DNA of 64,000 nucleotides from Aurantimonas coralicida. GTDB lineage: Bacteria; Pseudomonadota; Alphaproteobacteria; Rhizobiales; Rhizobiaceae. The stretch covers positions 1 to 64,000 of the forward strand of contig DRFF01000189.1 of assembly GCA_011050685.1 (NCBI GenBank), read 5' to 3'. Positions 7,964-17,211 of the stretch are shown here, piece by piece (position 1 is the stretch's first letter; each line of letters starts with the position of its first letter). Both the position numbers and the translations under genes were made by a program. The notes under the pieces are model-generated. The model had not been told where the DNA came from and searched no databases. It saw only the letters and a program-made list of their open reading frames with translations.

Positions 7964-10429
7964 ATGCCAGTCGTGAACCTGATCGAAAGCGCCTCAGTCA
8001 TCACGCTTGCGGTTTTGTGCGTCAACTTCATCGGCGATCGGCTCGACCGAATGTTCTGGCTTAAGAGCATGCTCTTGGGCATCGTTTTCAGCCTGACCGG
8101 CCTCATCAGCATGTTATCGCCGGTCAGTCCCGCGCCCGGCATTTTCATCGATGCCCGGAATGTCGTGATCGCATTGTCCGCGATCATCGGCGGGCCGATC
8201 AGCGTCGTTTTCACCGTGCTCACGCTGTCGATCTTCCGTGTATCGGAAGGCGGAGCAGGGGCTTTAACCGGGGTGGCCAGCATCACGCTGGTCGCCGTAT
8301 TCGCAACTCTCGGCTGGCTCTGGATTCACTTCAAAAAAAAGGGTCGTCTCGATTTCACGATTATTCTTGCCATTGCGACCGTGGCAGCTGCGGTGCCGGT
8401 GTTTAGCGTTACGTTTCTCCTGCCCATCAGCGACCCGAAAATTGCCGTCAAAATCCTCTCCTACGTCGTGCCGACCAATCTTTTAGGCGTGATCGTCTTC
8501 GGCATCCTCTTTCTGAGGGAACAGCAACGCCGTTGGGCTCTGGCGGCGCTGCTCGATAGCCAGGCTCAGATGAAGGCGGTGGCTAACAACGCGCCCGGTG
8601 TCCTTTTTCAAATGGCGCTCACGTCGAGCAACACGCCGCGACTGAGATACCTGTCGGGCGGCGCGAAGCGCGTGATCGGCATTTCGGCGGAGGAGGCGCT
8701 CGCCAAGCCAGAGATGCTGACCGGGATGGTGCCCCCGAAGACCATGCAGCGGCTCTCCCTGTTGCTCGCGCAATCGGCGGAAAGCGGTTCTCCCTGGACG
8801 ATCGAGACCGAATTCATCCGGCCAGATGGCCGGACGCTCTGGATGCGGGCCTCGGCCGAACCGCGTCGGGACCAGACCGGAACGTTGGTTTGGGATGGAA
8901 CGCTGTTCGACATTTCCGAGGAAAAGCGCAACGAACAGCTTCGCAACGATTTCATTTCCACCGTCAGTCACGAATTACGCACACCCCTAACCTCGATTCG
9001 CGGTTCGCTCGGCCTTGTCGCGGCCGGGGCGGCCGGCGAAATGTCGTCCAAGGCCACAAAGCTCATCGCGATTGCCCATTCGAACAGCGAACGCCTCGTC
9101 CGGTTGATCAACGACATTCTCGACATCGAGAAGATCGAAACCGGGAACATGCCGTTCGCCCCCCGCCCGCTGCAGCTTCGTTCGCTGACCGAGGAGGCGG
9201 TGGAAGCGAGCCGGGACTATCTCAGCGATCGCGGCGTTTCCATCGAGATCAGGGACGAGGCACCTGGAGCCGTGGCCGTCGTCGATCCGGACCGGTTCCA
9301 TCAATTGATTGCCAATCTACTTTCCAACGCCATCAAGTTTTCGCCGCAGAACGGCCAGATCGAGGTGCGCCTAACCCGTTCGACGGATTTTCTTCGTATC
9401 TCGGTCAAGGACGAGGGAGCCGGAATTCCCGAAGCATTCCGAGAGCGGATTTTCGGCAAGTTCGAGCAGGCCGACGCCTCCGACACCCGAGCCAAGGGCG
9501 GCACAGGTCTGGGGCTCAGCATCGCCAAGGCGATCGTTGAACGGCTCGGGGGTCAGCTTTCATTCGACAGCGAGGTTGGTGTCGGCACCATTTTCCATGT
9601 GGATCTGCCAGAGGCGCGGGGCGCGAAAAACAGCGGCGAGGAAGTTGTCCAGGTTTTCAACCGGGTCACCGGGGGAAAGCGCATCCTCATCTGCGAAGAC
9701 GACGCCGATGTCGCGGCGGTGATCGCGCATATGATCGACGAACTGGGAATCGCGACGGATATCGCGCCCGATGTGGCAACAGCGCGGGCCTATCTGACGA
9801 TGAACCACTACATGGCGATGACCCTCGACATCAAGCTTGGCGGAGGGTCCGGAATTACGCTCTACAATGAACTGCGATCGATGCATCGCTGCGCCGATCT
9901 GCCGGTGATCGTCGTTTCAGCCATCGCCGACGAGACACGGAAAACACTGAACGGCCAGGCAGTCGGCATCGTGGACTGGCTTGCGAAGCCGATCGATTCC
10001 AATCGCCTTACGTCCGTCATCCGAGATATCGCGACGGACGATTTGAGAGCCGGCGCGAAAATCCTGCATGTGGAAGACGACGAGGGAGTTCTGCAGGTGA
10101 TTTCCGCCAGCCTCGGCGACGGGGTCGATATCACCGGCGCCCGGACGGTTGCGGAAGCGCGACAGAAACTCGCTGCCGAGCACTTCGATCTCATCATTCT
10201 CGATCTTTCCCTTCCTGACGGCACGGGGGCAAGCCTGCTGAGCGACATTCCCGCCGATACGGCGATCGTCATCTTCTCGGCCTACGAGATCGACGACGAT
10301 CTGGCGTCGCGAGTGCATGCCGCGATGACAAAAACGAAGACGTCGGAGGTATCGATGGCCAGATTGATCAAATCCCTGACCTTCAAGCGGTCGAAGCAAA
10401 ATGATCTCATCAAGCAGGGGGCCGCGTAA
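7964..10429 (+). CDS. LytS-type (5TMR-LYT) membrane hybrid histidine kinase with two receivers
   Basis: This is an 821-residue kinase. The first about 190 residues form a 5TMR-LYT-type membrane domain (for example GIFIDARNVVIALSAIIGGP). A PAS domain follows (about 205-320), then HisKA with His336 in SHELRTP, HATPase_c (NLLSNAIKFSP, GTGLGLSIAKAI), and two receivers with likely acceptors Asp622 (TLDIKLGG) and Asp747 (LDLSLPDG). The second receiver ends in KTKTSE where a conserved Lys region is expected, like the receiver of the upstream kinase. The ATG at 7964 was chosen over an upstream ATG at 7856 because the extra 36 residues are polar and precede a membrane domain. The gene ends five bases before a lone receiver gene, a likely phosphotransfer partner. 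Confidence 0.88.
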   Translation: MPVVNLIESASVITLAVLCVNFIGDRLDRMFWLKSMLLGIVFSLTGLISMLSPVSPAPGIFIDARNVVIALSAIIGGPISVVFTVLTLSIFRVSEGGAGALTGVASITLVAVFATLGWLWIHFKKKGRLDFTIILAIATVAAAVPVFSVTFLLPISDPKIAVKILSYVVPTNLLGVIVFGILFLREQQRRWALAALLDSQAQMKAVANNAPGVLFQMALTSSNTPRLRYLSGGAKRVIGISAEEALAKPEMLTGMVPPKTMQRLSLLLAQSAESGSPWTIETEFIRPDGRTLWMRASAEPRRDQTGTLVWDGTLFDISEEKRNEQLRNDFISTVSHELRTPLTSIRGSLGLVAAGAAGEMSSKATKLIAIAHSNSERLVRLINDILDIEKIETGNMPFAPRPLQLRSLTEEAVEASRDYLSDRGVSIEIRDEAPGAVAVVDPDRFHQLIANLLSNAIKFSPQNGQIEVRLTRSTDFLRISVKDEGAGIPEAFRERIFGKFEQADASDTRAKGGTGLGLSIAKAIVERLGGQLSFDSEVGVGTIFHVDLPEARGAKNSGEEVVQVFNRVTGGKRILICEDDADVAAVIAHMIDELGIATDIAPDVATARAYLTMNHYMAMTLDIKLGGGSGITLYNELRSMHRCADLPVIVVSAIADETRKTLNGQAVGIVDWLAKPIDSNRLTSVIRDIATDDLRAGAKILHVEDDEGVLQVISASLGDGVDITGARTVAEARQKLAAEHFDLIILDLSLPDGTGASLLSDIPADTAIVIFSAYEIDDDLASRVHAAMTKTKTSEVSMARLIKSLTFKRSKQNDLIKQGAA

Positions 10430-10433
10430 GCCT

Positions 10434-10805
10434 ATGTCGAAATACCGTATCCTTTATGTCGATGACGAGGCGGATATCCGGGAAGTCGCGGAAATGTCGC
10501 TGGAGCTGGATCCGACATTCGAGGTGAGAACCTGTTCCTCCGGGGCCGATGCGCTCATGGCGGCGCCGGCGTGGCAGCCCGACCTCATCCTTCTCGACGT
10601 GATGATGCCTGGAATGGACGGTCCCGAAACCCTCAAGGCCCTCCGGAGCGACGACAGGACGGCCTCGTGCCCGGTCGTGTTCATCACCGCCAGAACCCAG
10701 AGCTACGAGGTCGAGCGCTTTCTCTCGCTCGGGGCGGCCGGCCTGATCGCCAAGCCGTTCGATCCAATGTCGCTGGCTGAGGATGTCAAACGCTATCTGA
10801 GCTGA
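10434..10805 (+). CDS. Single-domain response regulator receiver protein
   Basis: This 123-residue protein is only a CheY-like receiver: acidic pocket Asp10-Asp11 (YVDDEAD), phosphorylatable Asp55 (LILLDVMMPGMDG), conserved Thr in FITAR, and Lys107 in IAKPFDP. It has no output domain, so it acts as a phosphate shuttle or by protein contact. The ATG at 10434 follows the kinase stop by four bases. An earlier in-frame ATG at 10401 overlaps the kinase and adds a non-family tail. Unlike the kinase-linked receivers, it keeps the full Lys-Pro motif. Confidence 0.92.
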   Translation: MSKYRILYVDDEADIREVAEMSLELDPTFEVRTCSSGADALMAAPAWQPDLILLDVMMPGMDGPETLKALRSDDRTASCPVVFITARTQSYEVERFLSLGAAGLIAKPFDPMSLAEDVKRYLS

Positions 10806-10974
10806 TCGCATCGTCCGAGAGTCGGCCGCTTCCTGCCTGATTGTGCGGAAGAGCGAGTGCCGCGTCGATTGAGCCTGGTAACGGCCTGTGCCATAGCAAA
10901 GCGCGCAAACGCGCCGGGGCGCACGTCGCATGCTCCATGCGATGCCGCGACCGACACTATGCAAGGACTGCCCC

Positions 10975-12747
10975 ATGGCGTTTCGCCCAACGAGCCCCCC
11001 GCTGGCCCGCGCTCTCGCGGAACGCGGCTACGAAGACCCGACGCCCGTCCAGGATGCGGTTCTGGAGACGGAGGCGGCAGAGCGCGATCTCCTCGTCTCG
11101 GCGCAGACCGGATCGGGCAAGACCATCGCCTACGGCCTGGCGATCGCCTCCACGTTGCTCGGCGACGCGGAGCGGCTGGGGCCGGCCGGCGAGCCGCTGG
11201 CGCTGATCGTCGCTCCGACGCGCGAACTGGCGATGCAGGTCACGACGGAGCTGACTTGGCTCTATGCGCAAACCGGCGCGCAGATCGTGACCTGTGTAGG
11301 CGGCATGGACCCGCGTGCCGAAAAACGGAAGCTGGCCCATGGTGTCCACATCGTGGTGGGAACGCCCGGCCGCCTGCGCGATCATCTGGAGCGCGGCGCG
11401 CTGCGGATCGGCGGGCTCAAGGCCCTTGTCCTGGACGAGGCGGACGAGATGCTCAATCTCGGCTTCCGCGAGGATCTGGAATTCCTGCTCGAGGCGACGC
11501 CGCGCGAGCGCCGCACCTTGCTGTTCTCGGCGACCCTGCCGAAGACGATCACCACCATGGCCAAGCGCTATCAGCGCGACGCGCTGCGCATCGAGGCGAC
11601 GCGCGGTGCCGCCGGCCATGTGGATATCGAGTATCGCGCCATCCGCATCGCGCCGAACGAGATGGAGCACGCGATCGTCAATGTGCTGCGTCTGGCAGAT
11701 GCGCCGAGCGCGATCGTCTTCTGCAACACGCGTGAGGCGGTGCGCCATCTCTCTTCGGGACTTTTGGAGCGCGGCTTCTCGGCCGTGACGCTGTCCGGCG
11801 AACTTGGCCAGAGCGAGCGCAATCAGGCCATGCAGGCGTTGCGTGACGGGCGGGCGCGGGTTTGCGTGGCCACCGACGTCGCGGCGCGGGGCATCGATCT
11901 GCCGAGCCTCGGCCTCGTCGTCCACGCGGATCTGCCGAGCGACGCCGAAACCCTGCAACACCGCAGCGGCCGAACCGGCCGCGCCGGCCGCAAGGGCGTG
12001 TCGGTGCTGCTGGTGCCGATTTCGCGACGCCGCAAAGCCGAGCGGCTTCTGGCCGAGGCCCGGATCCAGGCGACATGGGGCGGGGCCCCCTCCGCCGACG
12101 ACATTCGCCGGCTGGACGAACAGCGGCTGTTGTCCGATCCGATCCTGACCCAGGAAGCCAGCGAGGACGATCTGGCCGCCGCCCGCAATTTGCTGGCGAC
12201 ACGATCGCCCGAAGAGATCGCTGCGGCATTGGCGCGGCTCTATCGTTCGCGCCTGCCGTCGCCGGAGGACGTCTTCGATCCCGGCTTCGGCCCCGATCCG
12301 AAGGCCGGCAAGGACTACGCGGCCGGTCGTGACCGAACGCCGGGGCGCGGCAAGGAGCACGTGCGCGGCGGCCCCACGGTGTGGTTCCACATGGATGTCG
12401 GCCGGCGCAACAATGCCGATCCAAAATGGATTCTGCCGCTCTTATGCCGGCGCGGCAAGATCACCCGCGAGGAGATCGGTGCAATCAAGATATTCGACCG
12501 CGAGACCAAGGTCGAGATCAGCGAGAGTGTCGCCAAGAAATTCGCCGCCGCGGCCGAGGTTAGCGACGGCGACGACATCACGATCTCGATGACCGATTCA
12601 CCCGGCGATGGGGGAGCGCGCGCGGGCAGGGGGCCGTCGGGCAAGCCGCGCGGCAAGAAACCCTATCAAGGCAAGCGCCAGGACGGCGTGCCAACCTCGG
12701 ATAAACCCCAGGGCAAGCCGCGCCGTCCTAAACGCCCAAAGGTCTGA
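10975..12747 (+). CDS. DEAD-box ATP-dependent RNA helicase (DeaD/DbpA-like)
   Basis: This 590-residue cytoplasmic helicase unwinds RNA with ATP, probably in ribosome assembly or RNA decay. It shows the Q-motif region (GYEDPTPVQ), Walker A AQTGSGKT (43-50), PTRELA, the DEAD box in LVLDEADEML, SAT in LLFSATLP, and the C-terminal helicase motifs ATDVAARGIDLP and HRSGRTGRAGR. A DbpA-type RNA-binding domain follows (WFHMDVGRRNNADPKWILPL to DDITISM), then a basic Gly/Lys/Arg-rich tail. The ATG at 10975 has AAGGA upstream; an earlier in-frame ATG at 10930 is less likely. It stands alone, convergent with the next gene. Long antisense open frames within it reflect high G+C. Confidence 0.93.
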   Translation: MAFRPTSPPLARALAERGYEDPTPVQDAVLETEAAERDLLVSAQTGSGKTIAYGLAIASTLLGDAERLGPAGEPLALIVAPTRELAMQVTTELTWLYAQTGAQIVTCVGGMDPRAEKRKLAHGVHIVVGTPGRLRDHLERGALRIGGLKALVLDEADEMLNLGFREDLEFLLEATPRERRTLLFSATLPKTITTMAKRYQRDALRIEATRGAAGHVDIEYRAIRIAPNEMEHAIVNVLRLADAPSAIVFCNTREAVRHLSSGLLERGFSAVTLSGELGQSERNQAMQALRDGRARVCVATDVAARGIDLPSLGLVVHADLPSDAETLQHRSGRTGRAGRKGVSVLLVPISRRRKAERLLAEARIQATWGGAPSADDIRRLDEQRLLSDPILTQEASEDDLAAARNLLATRSPEEIAAALARLYRSRLPSPEDVFDPGFGPDPKAGKDYAAGRDRTPGRGKEHVRGGPTVWFHMDVGRRNNADPKWILPLLCRRGKITREEIGAIKIFDRETKVEISESVAKKFAAAAEVSDGDDITISMTDSPGDGGARAGRGPSGKPRGKKPYQGKRQDGVPTSDKPQGKPRRPKRPKV

Positions 12748-12777
12748 ACGCCAGGCCGTCCCGGGCGGGTGCGGGGA

Positions 12778-13707
12778 TCAGATGTCGACCTTGTCGCCGC
12801 CCTTGAGCTGCAGGATTTCGCGGGCTTCGTCGGGCGAGGCCACGTCCAGCCCCAGGCCCTCGATGATGGAGCGGGCCAGGCGAACCTGATCGGCATTCGA
12901 GGTCGCCAGCTTGCCGGCACCGGCCCATAGCGAGTCCTCCAGTCCGACGCGGATATTTCCACCCATCGCCGCGGCCTGTGCGGCGATGGCCAGTTGGTGA
13001 CGGCCGGCGCCGAGTACCGACCAGCGATACTGATCCCCGAACAGCCGGTCGGCCGTCCGCTTCATGTGCATGACGTCTTCCGGGTGCGGCCCGATCCCGC
13101 CGAGCAGGCCGAAGACGGACTGCACGAACAGCGGCGGCTTCACCAGACCCCGGTCGAAGAAATGCTTCAGATTGTAGAGATGCCCGATGTCGTAGCACTC
13201 GAACTCGAAGCGCGTGCCGTTATCGTAGCAGGTCTCCAGGATGTACTCGATGTCCTTGAAGGTGTTGCGGAAGACGAGATCGCGCGTGTTGGCGAGGTGT
13301 TCCTTCTCCCACGGGTGCTGGAATTCCTTGTATTTATCGAGCAGGTGAAACAGGCCGAAATTCATCGACCCCATGTTGAGGGATGCGACCTCCGGCTTGA
13401 ACCGCGCCGCCGGCAGGATGCGTTCTTCGACCTTCATGTAGGGGCTGCCGCCGGAGGTGATGTTGATGACCGCCCCGGTCTGTTGCTTGATGCGCGGCAG
13501 GAAGCGCGCGAAAGCCTCGACCGTCTGATCCGGCTTGCCGGTCTCAGGATCGCGGGCGTGGAGATGCAGGATCGCCGCGCCGGCTTCGGCGGCGGCTACG
13601 GCATCGGTGACGATCTCATCCGGCGTGATCGGCAGATGCGGCGACATGGTCGGCGTGTGGATTGCGCCGGTGACGGCGCAGGTGATGATGACTTTGCGTT
13701 GGGCCAT
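12778..13707 (-). CDS. Beta-keto acid cleavage enzyme (BKACE, DUF849 family)
   Basis: This 309-residue cytoplasmic enzyme belongs to the family of 3-keto-5-aminohexanoate cleavage enzyme. Members condense a beta-keto acid with acetyl-CoA to give acetoacetate and a new CoA ester, using a divalent metal. Seen here are the N-terminal VIITCAVTGAIHTPTMSPHLP, the metal-site HLHAR with two histidines, and INITSGG. Substrate varies widely within the family. The gene follows the CRYL1-like dehydrogenase by 11 bases. A hydroxyacid oxidised by that enzyme to a beta-keto acid would be a fitting substrate, but this is an inference. Confidence 0.9.
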   Translation of the reverse strand: MAQRKVIITCAVTGAIHTPTMSPHLPITPDEIVTDAVAAAEAGAAILHLHARDPETGKPDQTVEAFARFLPRIKQQTGAVINITSGGSPYMKVEERILPAARFKPEVASLNMGSMNFGLFHLLDKYKEFQHPWEKEHLANTRDLVFRNTFKDIEYILETCYDNGTRFEFECYDIGHLYNLKHFFDRGLVKPPLFVQSVFGLLGGIGPHPEDVMHMKRTADRLFGDQYRWSVLGAGRHQLAIAAQAAAMGGNIRVGLEDSLWAGAGKLATSNADQVRLARSIIEGLGLDVASPDEAREILQLKGGDKVDI

Positions 13708-13718
13708 AGCCGTCTCCT

Positions 13719-14666
13719 TCAGGATTTGATGTCGCGGTCGGATTGTCGCTTGTGCGCGGCAAGGGCCATCAGGCGCCGGTCACGCCATTGCTGCCGGGCG
13801 CCTAACTCGTCTTCAGGCAAGCGCTCGCGGCGGTCCTTTTCGACCGTCTCGATAACCGGGCCGGCCCAATCGACGCGCCGGCGCTGCGATGGCGCGATGG
13901 TTTCGTAGATGCCTTGGTAGCGCGTCACATAGTCGCGGACGCCGCCGGGAGCGTTGAGGTCGATCGTCTCGAACGGCCCCATGAAACTCCAGCGTAGCGC
14001 CAAGCCTTCCCGAATGCCGATGTCGACGTCCTCGGGATCGGCAAAGCCGTCATGCACAAGACGAAACGCTTCTTCGAGCAGCGCCCCCTGCATGCGGTTC
14101 ATGACGAAGCCGTCGATCTCGCGCTTCATCACGATCGGCGACTGGCCGGCCTCGCGCATCAAGGTCGCGGTCCGATCGCGCGCGTCCGCGCTGGTCCAGG
14201 GCGACGGCACGACTTCCACGGCCGGCACGAGGTAGGGTGGGTTGATCGGATGGGCGACGAGGCAACGCTCGCGGGTGCGAAGATGCTCGCTGAACAAGGA
14301 CGGCAGGATCGCCGAGGTCGAGGAGGCGAGCACCGCGTCGGCGTCGGCATGTTCTTCCAGTTCGCTGAAGACGGCGCGTTTGATCGCCACATCTTCCGGC
14401 GTGTTCTCCTGCACATGCACCGCGCCGTCGAGCGCTTTGGGCAGGGAGGGCGCCAGAGCGATACGGCTGAGCACGGCTTCGGGCGTCGCTTCATTCAAGA
14501 GGTCGAATTCGGCCAATGATGGCAGGACCTCGGCGATATAGGCCCGCGCGCTTTCGGGAGCGCCGTCCTGGCGGTCGAACAGCGCGACGTCGTGCCCGGC
14601 GCGGGCGAAGGTGATGGCCCAGGCGCGGCCGATCAGGCCGCAACCGACGATGGCGATCTTGGTCAT
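13719..14666 (-). CDS. 3-hydroxyacyl-CoA-dehydrogenase-type oxidoreductase, CRYL1/L-gulonate 3-dehydrogenase-like
   Basis: This 315-residue NAD-dependent dehydrogenase starts with a Rossmann motif (IAIVGCGLIGRAWA). Its central VAHPINPPYLVPAVEVVP and C-terminal EGLALRWSFMGPFETIDLNA closely resemble lambda-crystallin/CRYL1, the L-gulonate 3-dehydrogenase. L-carnitine dehydrogenase is another member of this fold and is also found beside BKACE genes. It would oxidise a beta-hydroxy acid to a beta-keto acid for the downstream BKACE. The ATG at 14666 was chosen because it gives the Rossmann start; the frame continues upstream without family features. It lies 16 bases after the fused transporter gene and is probably in the same operon. 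Confidence 0.85.
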   Translation of the reverse strand: MTKIAIVGCGLIGRAWAITFARAGHDVALFDRQDGAPESARAYIAEVLPSLAEFDLLNEATPEAVLSRIALAPSLPKALDGAVHVQENTPEDVAIKRAVFSELEEHADADAVLASSTSAILPSLFSEHLRTRERCLVAHPINPPYLVPAVEVVPSPWTSADARDRTATLMREAGQSPIVMKREIDGFVMNRMQGALLEEAFRLVHDGFADPEDVDIGIREGLALRWSFMGPFETIDLNAPGGVRDYVTRYQGIYETIAPSQRRRVDWAGPVIETVEKDRRERLPEDELGARQQWRDRRLMALAAHKRQSDRDIKS

Positions 14667-14682
14667 GGATTCTCCTTGCCGT

Positions 14683-17202
14683 TCAGAGCCAAAGGACCTC
14701 CCGGCGCAGATCGAGATCGCGCGCCAGCGGCCGGGCTGGTCCTTCATGCACGACGCGACCGCGTTCGAGCACCGTCACCCTGTCGGCCAGATTGAGCACG
14801 AGATCGAGATGATGATCGACGATCAGGATCGAAACCTCGCTGCGCAGCTTGTCGAAGGCGTCGAACAGCTCTTCGGTGATCGCCGGGGACAATCCCTCGA
14901 ACGGTTCGTCCAGCAGCAACAGCCGGGTGTCGCCGACGAGTGCGCGCGCCACCGCGACCATCTGCTGCTCGCCGCCCGACAGGCGGTCGGCATCGATGTC
15001 GAGCCGTTCGCGAAGCCGCGGAAAGAATTCGAGCACCCGTTCCTCGGTCCAGTGGCGGCCATTGCCGGTCAGCCGCCGCAGGCGCCCCAATTCGAGGTTC
15101 TGGCGCACCGACATGCCGGAAAACAGCCCCCGGCCCTGCGGGACGTATCCGACACCCCGGCGCGCGATTTCAGCGGAGGCAAGGCCTGCGATGTTTTCGC
15201 CAGCCAGCGTCGCCGCGCCGGTCGCCGGCGGCGCGATGCCGATCAACGTCTTCAGCAAGGTGGTCTTGCCCGCTCCATTACGGCCGAGCAGGGCGACGAT
15301 CTCGCCGTGATGGACGTCCAGCGAGACGTCGGAAAGGATCTGGCTCTTGCCGTAGAAGGTGTCGATCCCCTTGAGGCCGAGCAGCAGTTCCGGCCGGGCC
15401 GCCGAGACGAGTTCGCGCGCGGCAAGCGCGGCGACGCCCGAGCCGATATAGATGTCCTGCACGCGCTTGTCGGTGCGAACCTCTTCCGCGCTTCCGTCGA
15501 CGAGGACCTCGCCGCCATTCATCACGGTAACCGCATCCGCCAGGTCGAAGACGCGGTCGATGTCATGTTCGACCAGGAGCACCGGGATGTCGTCGGCGAT
15601 CTGGCGGATCAGGCGACCGATCCGTTCGCGCTCCGCCGCGGCCAGGCCGGCCAGCGGCTCATCCAGCAGTAGCATACGCGGCTTCGAGGTGATGGCGAGC
15701 CCCATGTCGAGCACCCGCTGTCCGCCATAGGACAGCGCCCCCGCTTCGGCGCTCTCCATGCCACGGACGCCGAGGAAGCGAATGATCTCGGCGGTTTCCT
15801 GATTGATCGCCGCGATTCCTTTCGCGCCGATCCATGGATTGAACCGGCTGGCATGGGTCGCCTGGACGCCCAGTCGCAGGTTCTCCTCGACGCTGAGGGT
15901 CGGGAAGAGATTGGTGATCTGGAACGAGCGGGCCAAACCCCGGCGGCAGACCGTTTCTGGGGGCAGACCCTCGATGCTCGCATCGCCAAGCGTTACCTTG
16001 CCCCGGCTGGGCGCGAACATGCCGGAGATGAGGTTGAACGCACTGGTCTTGCCGGCGCCGTTGGGACCGATGAGAGCATGCAGGGTTCGATTGCGAACCG
16101 TAAAGCTCGCGTCGCGTACCGCCTGGACGGAGCCGAAATTCTTGGCCAACCCGTCAACGCGAAGCAGCGGCTCGCGGTCGGCATCCTTGCGGCGCAGAAA
16201 GGCGGGGAGCGGTTCGCCCTCGGCGATGCTGCGGTTGGCCATTGCGGCGGCGCCCGTGCGCTTCGGCAGGAACGGGCCGATGATGCGCCCGGCCACGCCC
16301 ACGAGACCGGAGGGCGAGAACATGATGAAACCGACGAACAGTAGGCCGAAATAGAACAGCCAGTCGCCGGTCCATTGCGACAGGAACTCGCGGAACAGGA
16401 CGTAGAACAGCGCGCCGAGGGCGGGGCCGAGGAAGCTGCGCGAACCGCCGATCAGCACCATCGCAAGGAGTTCGCCGGAAAAGGCCGGCGAGACGGGATC
16501 GGCCGAGGCGAAGCGATGATGGAAAAGGAACAGGACGCCGGCAAGGGCGGTAACCGTCGCCGAGACGACGAAACAGATCAGCTTGTAGGACGGTGTCGCG
16601 TAGCCGAGGAAGCGCGCCCGCTCCTCGTTTTCCCGGATTGCGACGAGCACAGTGCCGATCGGCGAGCGGACGAAGCGCTGCAGCCCGAAGAATACGGCGA
16701 AGACCACGATGGCGGCGAGCACGTAATAGGAGCCGCTGTTCACCGTCGAAAGGCCGAACGGCGTCGGGCGGGTGATGCCGCCGAGGCCGTTTTCACCGCC
16801 GGTCACCTCTGTCCAGCGAAATGCGATGGCGTAGCCGAGGGCCGTGAGAGCCAGGGTCAGAAGCGAAAAATAGACGCCCTTGCGCCGTAAGATCAGGAAG
16901 CCAAGGACGGTGGCCATGACCGCAACGGTGGCGATCGAGATCAGCGCGGGCAGCAGCATCTGGTCGGGAAACCAGTTCAGATGGGCCAGCGCGGCGGCGT
17001 AGACGCCGATGCCGAACCACAGCCCGTTGCCGAAGGAGATCAGCCCGGTGTAGCCGAACAGAAGATTCAGGGCGAGCGCGGCAGTGGCAAGGACGATGAC
17101 GTCGATGGCGGAATCGACCGTCAGGCCGATCGCTTCCATGAAGAATGGCAGGACGACAAGCGCCGTCAATGCGATGACGATGTTGAGAGACCGTGACAGC
17201 AT
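14683..17202 (-). CDS. Fused branched-chain-type ABC transporter: LivM permease, LivG ATPase and LivF ATPase in one chain
   Basis: This 839-residue protein joins three usually separate subunits. Residues about 1-305 are a LivM-type permease (YTGLISFGNGLWFG, then several membrane spans). About 335-590 is a LivG-type ATPase: Walker A GPNGAGKT, the variant signature LSYGGQRVLDMGLA, and LLLDEPLAGL. About 605-839 is a LivF-type ATPase: Walker A GRNGAGKT, LSGGEQQMVAVARA, LLLDEPFEGL. The frame is uninterrupted across both junctions. LivM-LivG fusions are common in this family; a triple fusion is less usual. It works with the LivH permease nine bases upstream and the binding protein at 18177. The substrate is unknown but should fit the neighbouring catabolic genes. 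Confidence 0.9.
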   Translation of the reverse strand: MLSRSLNIVIALTALVVLPFFMEAIGLTVDSAIDVIVLATAALALNLLFGYTGLISFGNGLWFGIGVYAAALAHLNWFPDQMLLPALISIATVAVMATVLGFLILRRKGVYFSLLTLALTALGYAIAFRWTEVTGGENGLGGITRPTPFGLSTVNSGSYYVLAAIVVFAVFFGLQRFVRSPIGTVLVAIRENEERARFLGYATPSYKLICFVVSATVTALAGVLFLFHHRFASADPVSPAFSGELLAMVLIGGSRSFLGPALGALFYVLFREFLSQWTGDWLFYFGLLFVGFIMFSPSGLVGVAGRIIGPFLPKRTGAAAMANRSIAEGEPLPAFLRRKDADREPLLRVDGLAKNFGSVQAVRDASFTVRNRTLHALIGPNGAGKTSAFNLISGMFAPSRGKVTLGDASIEGLPPETVCRRGLARSFQITNLFPTLSVEENLRLGVQATHASRFNPWIGAKGIAAINQETAEIIRFLGVRGMESAEAGALSYGGQRVLDMGLAITSKPRMLLLDEPLAGLAAAERERIGRLIRQIADDIPVLLVEHDIDRVFDLADAVTVMNGGEVLVDGSAEEVRTDKRVQDIYIGSGVAALAARELVSAARPELLLGLKGIDTFYGKSQILSDVSLDVHHGEIVALLGRNGAGKTTLLKTLIGIAPPATGAATLAGENIAGLASAEIARRGVGYVPQGRGLFSGMSVRQNLELGRLRRLTGNGRHWTEERVLEFFPRLRERLDIDADRLSGGEQQMVAVARALVGDTRLLLLDEPFEGLSPAITEELFDAFDKLRSEVSILIVDHHLDLVLNLADRVTVLERGRVVHEGPARPLARDLDLRREVLWL

Positions 17203-17211
17203 GGGAGCGCC

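Noticed and set aside
10957-12390. A 477-codon open frame antisense to the RNA helicase
   Set aside because: It lies wholly within a well-supported DEAD-box gene on the other strand, is Arg/Gln-rich with no family motif, and long antisense frames are expected at this G+C. Similar long shadows opposite the genes at 18177-19436, 39432-42422 and 55430-56734 were rejected for the same reason.
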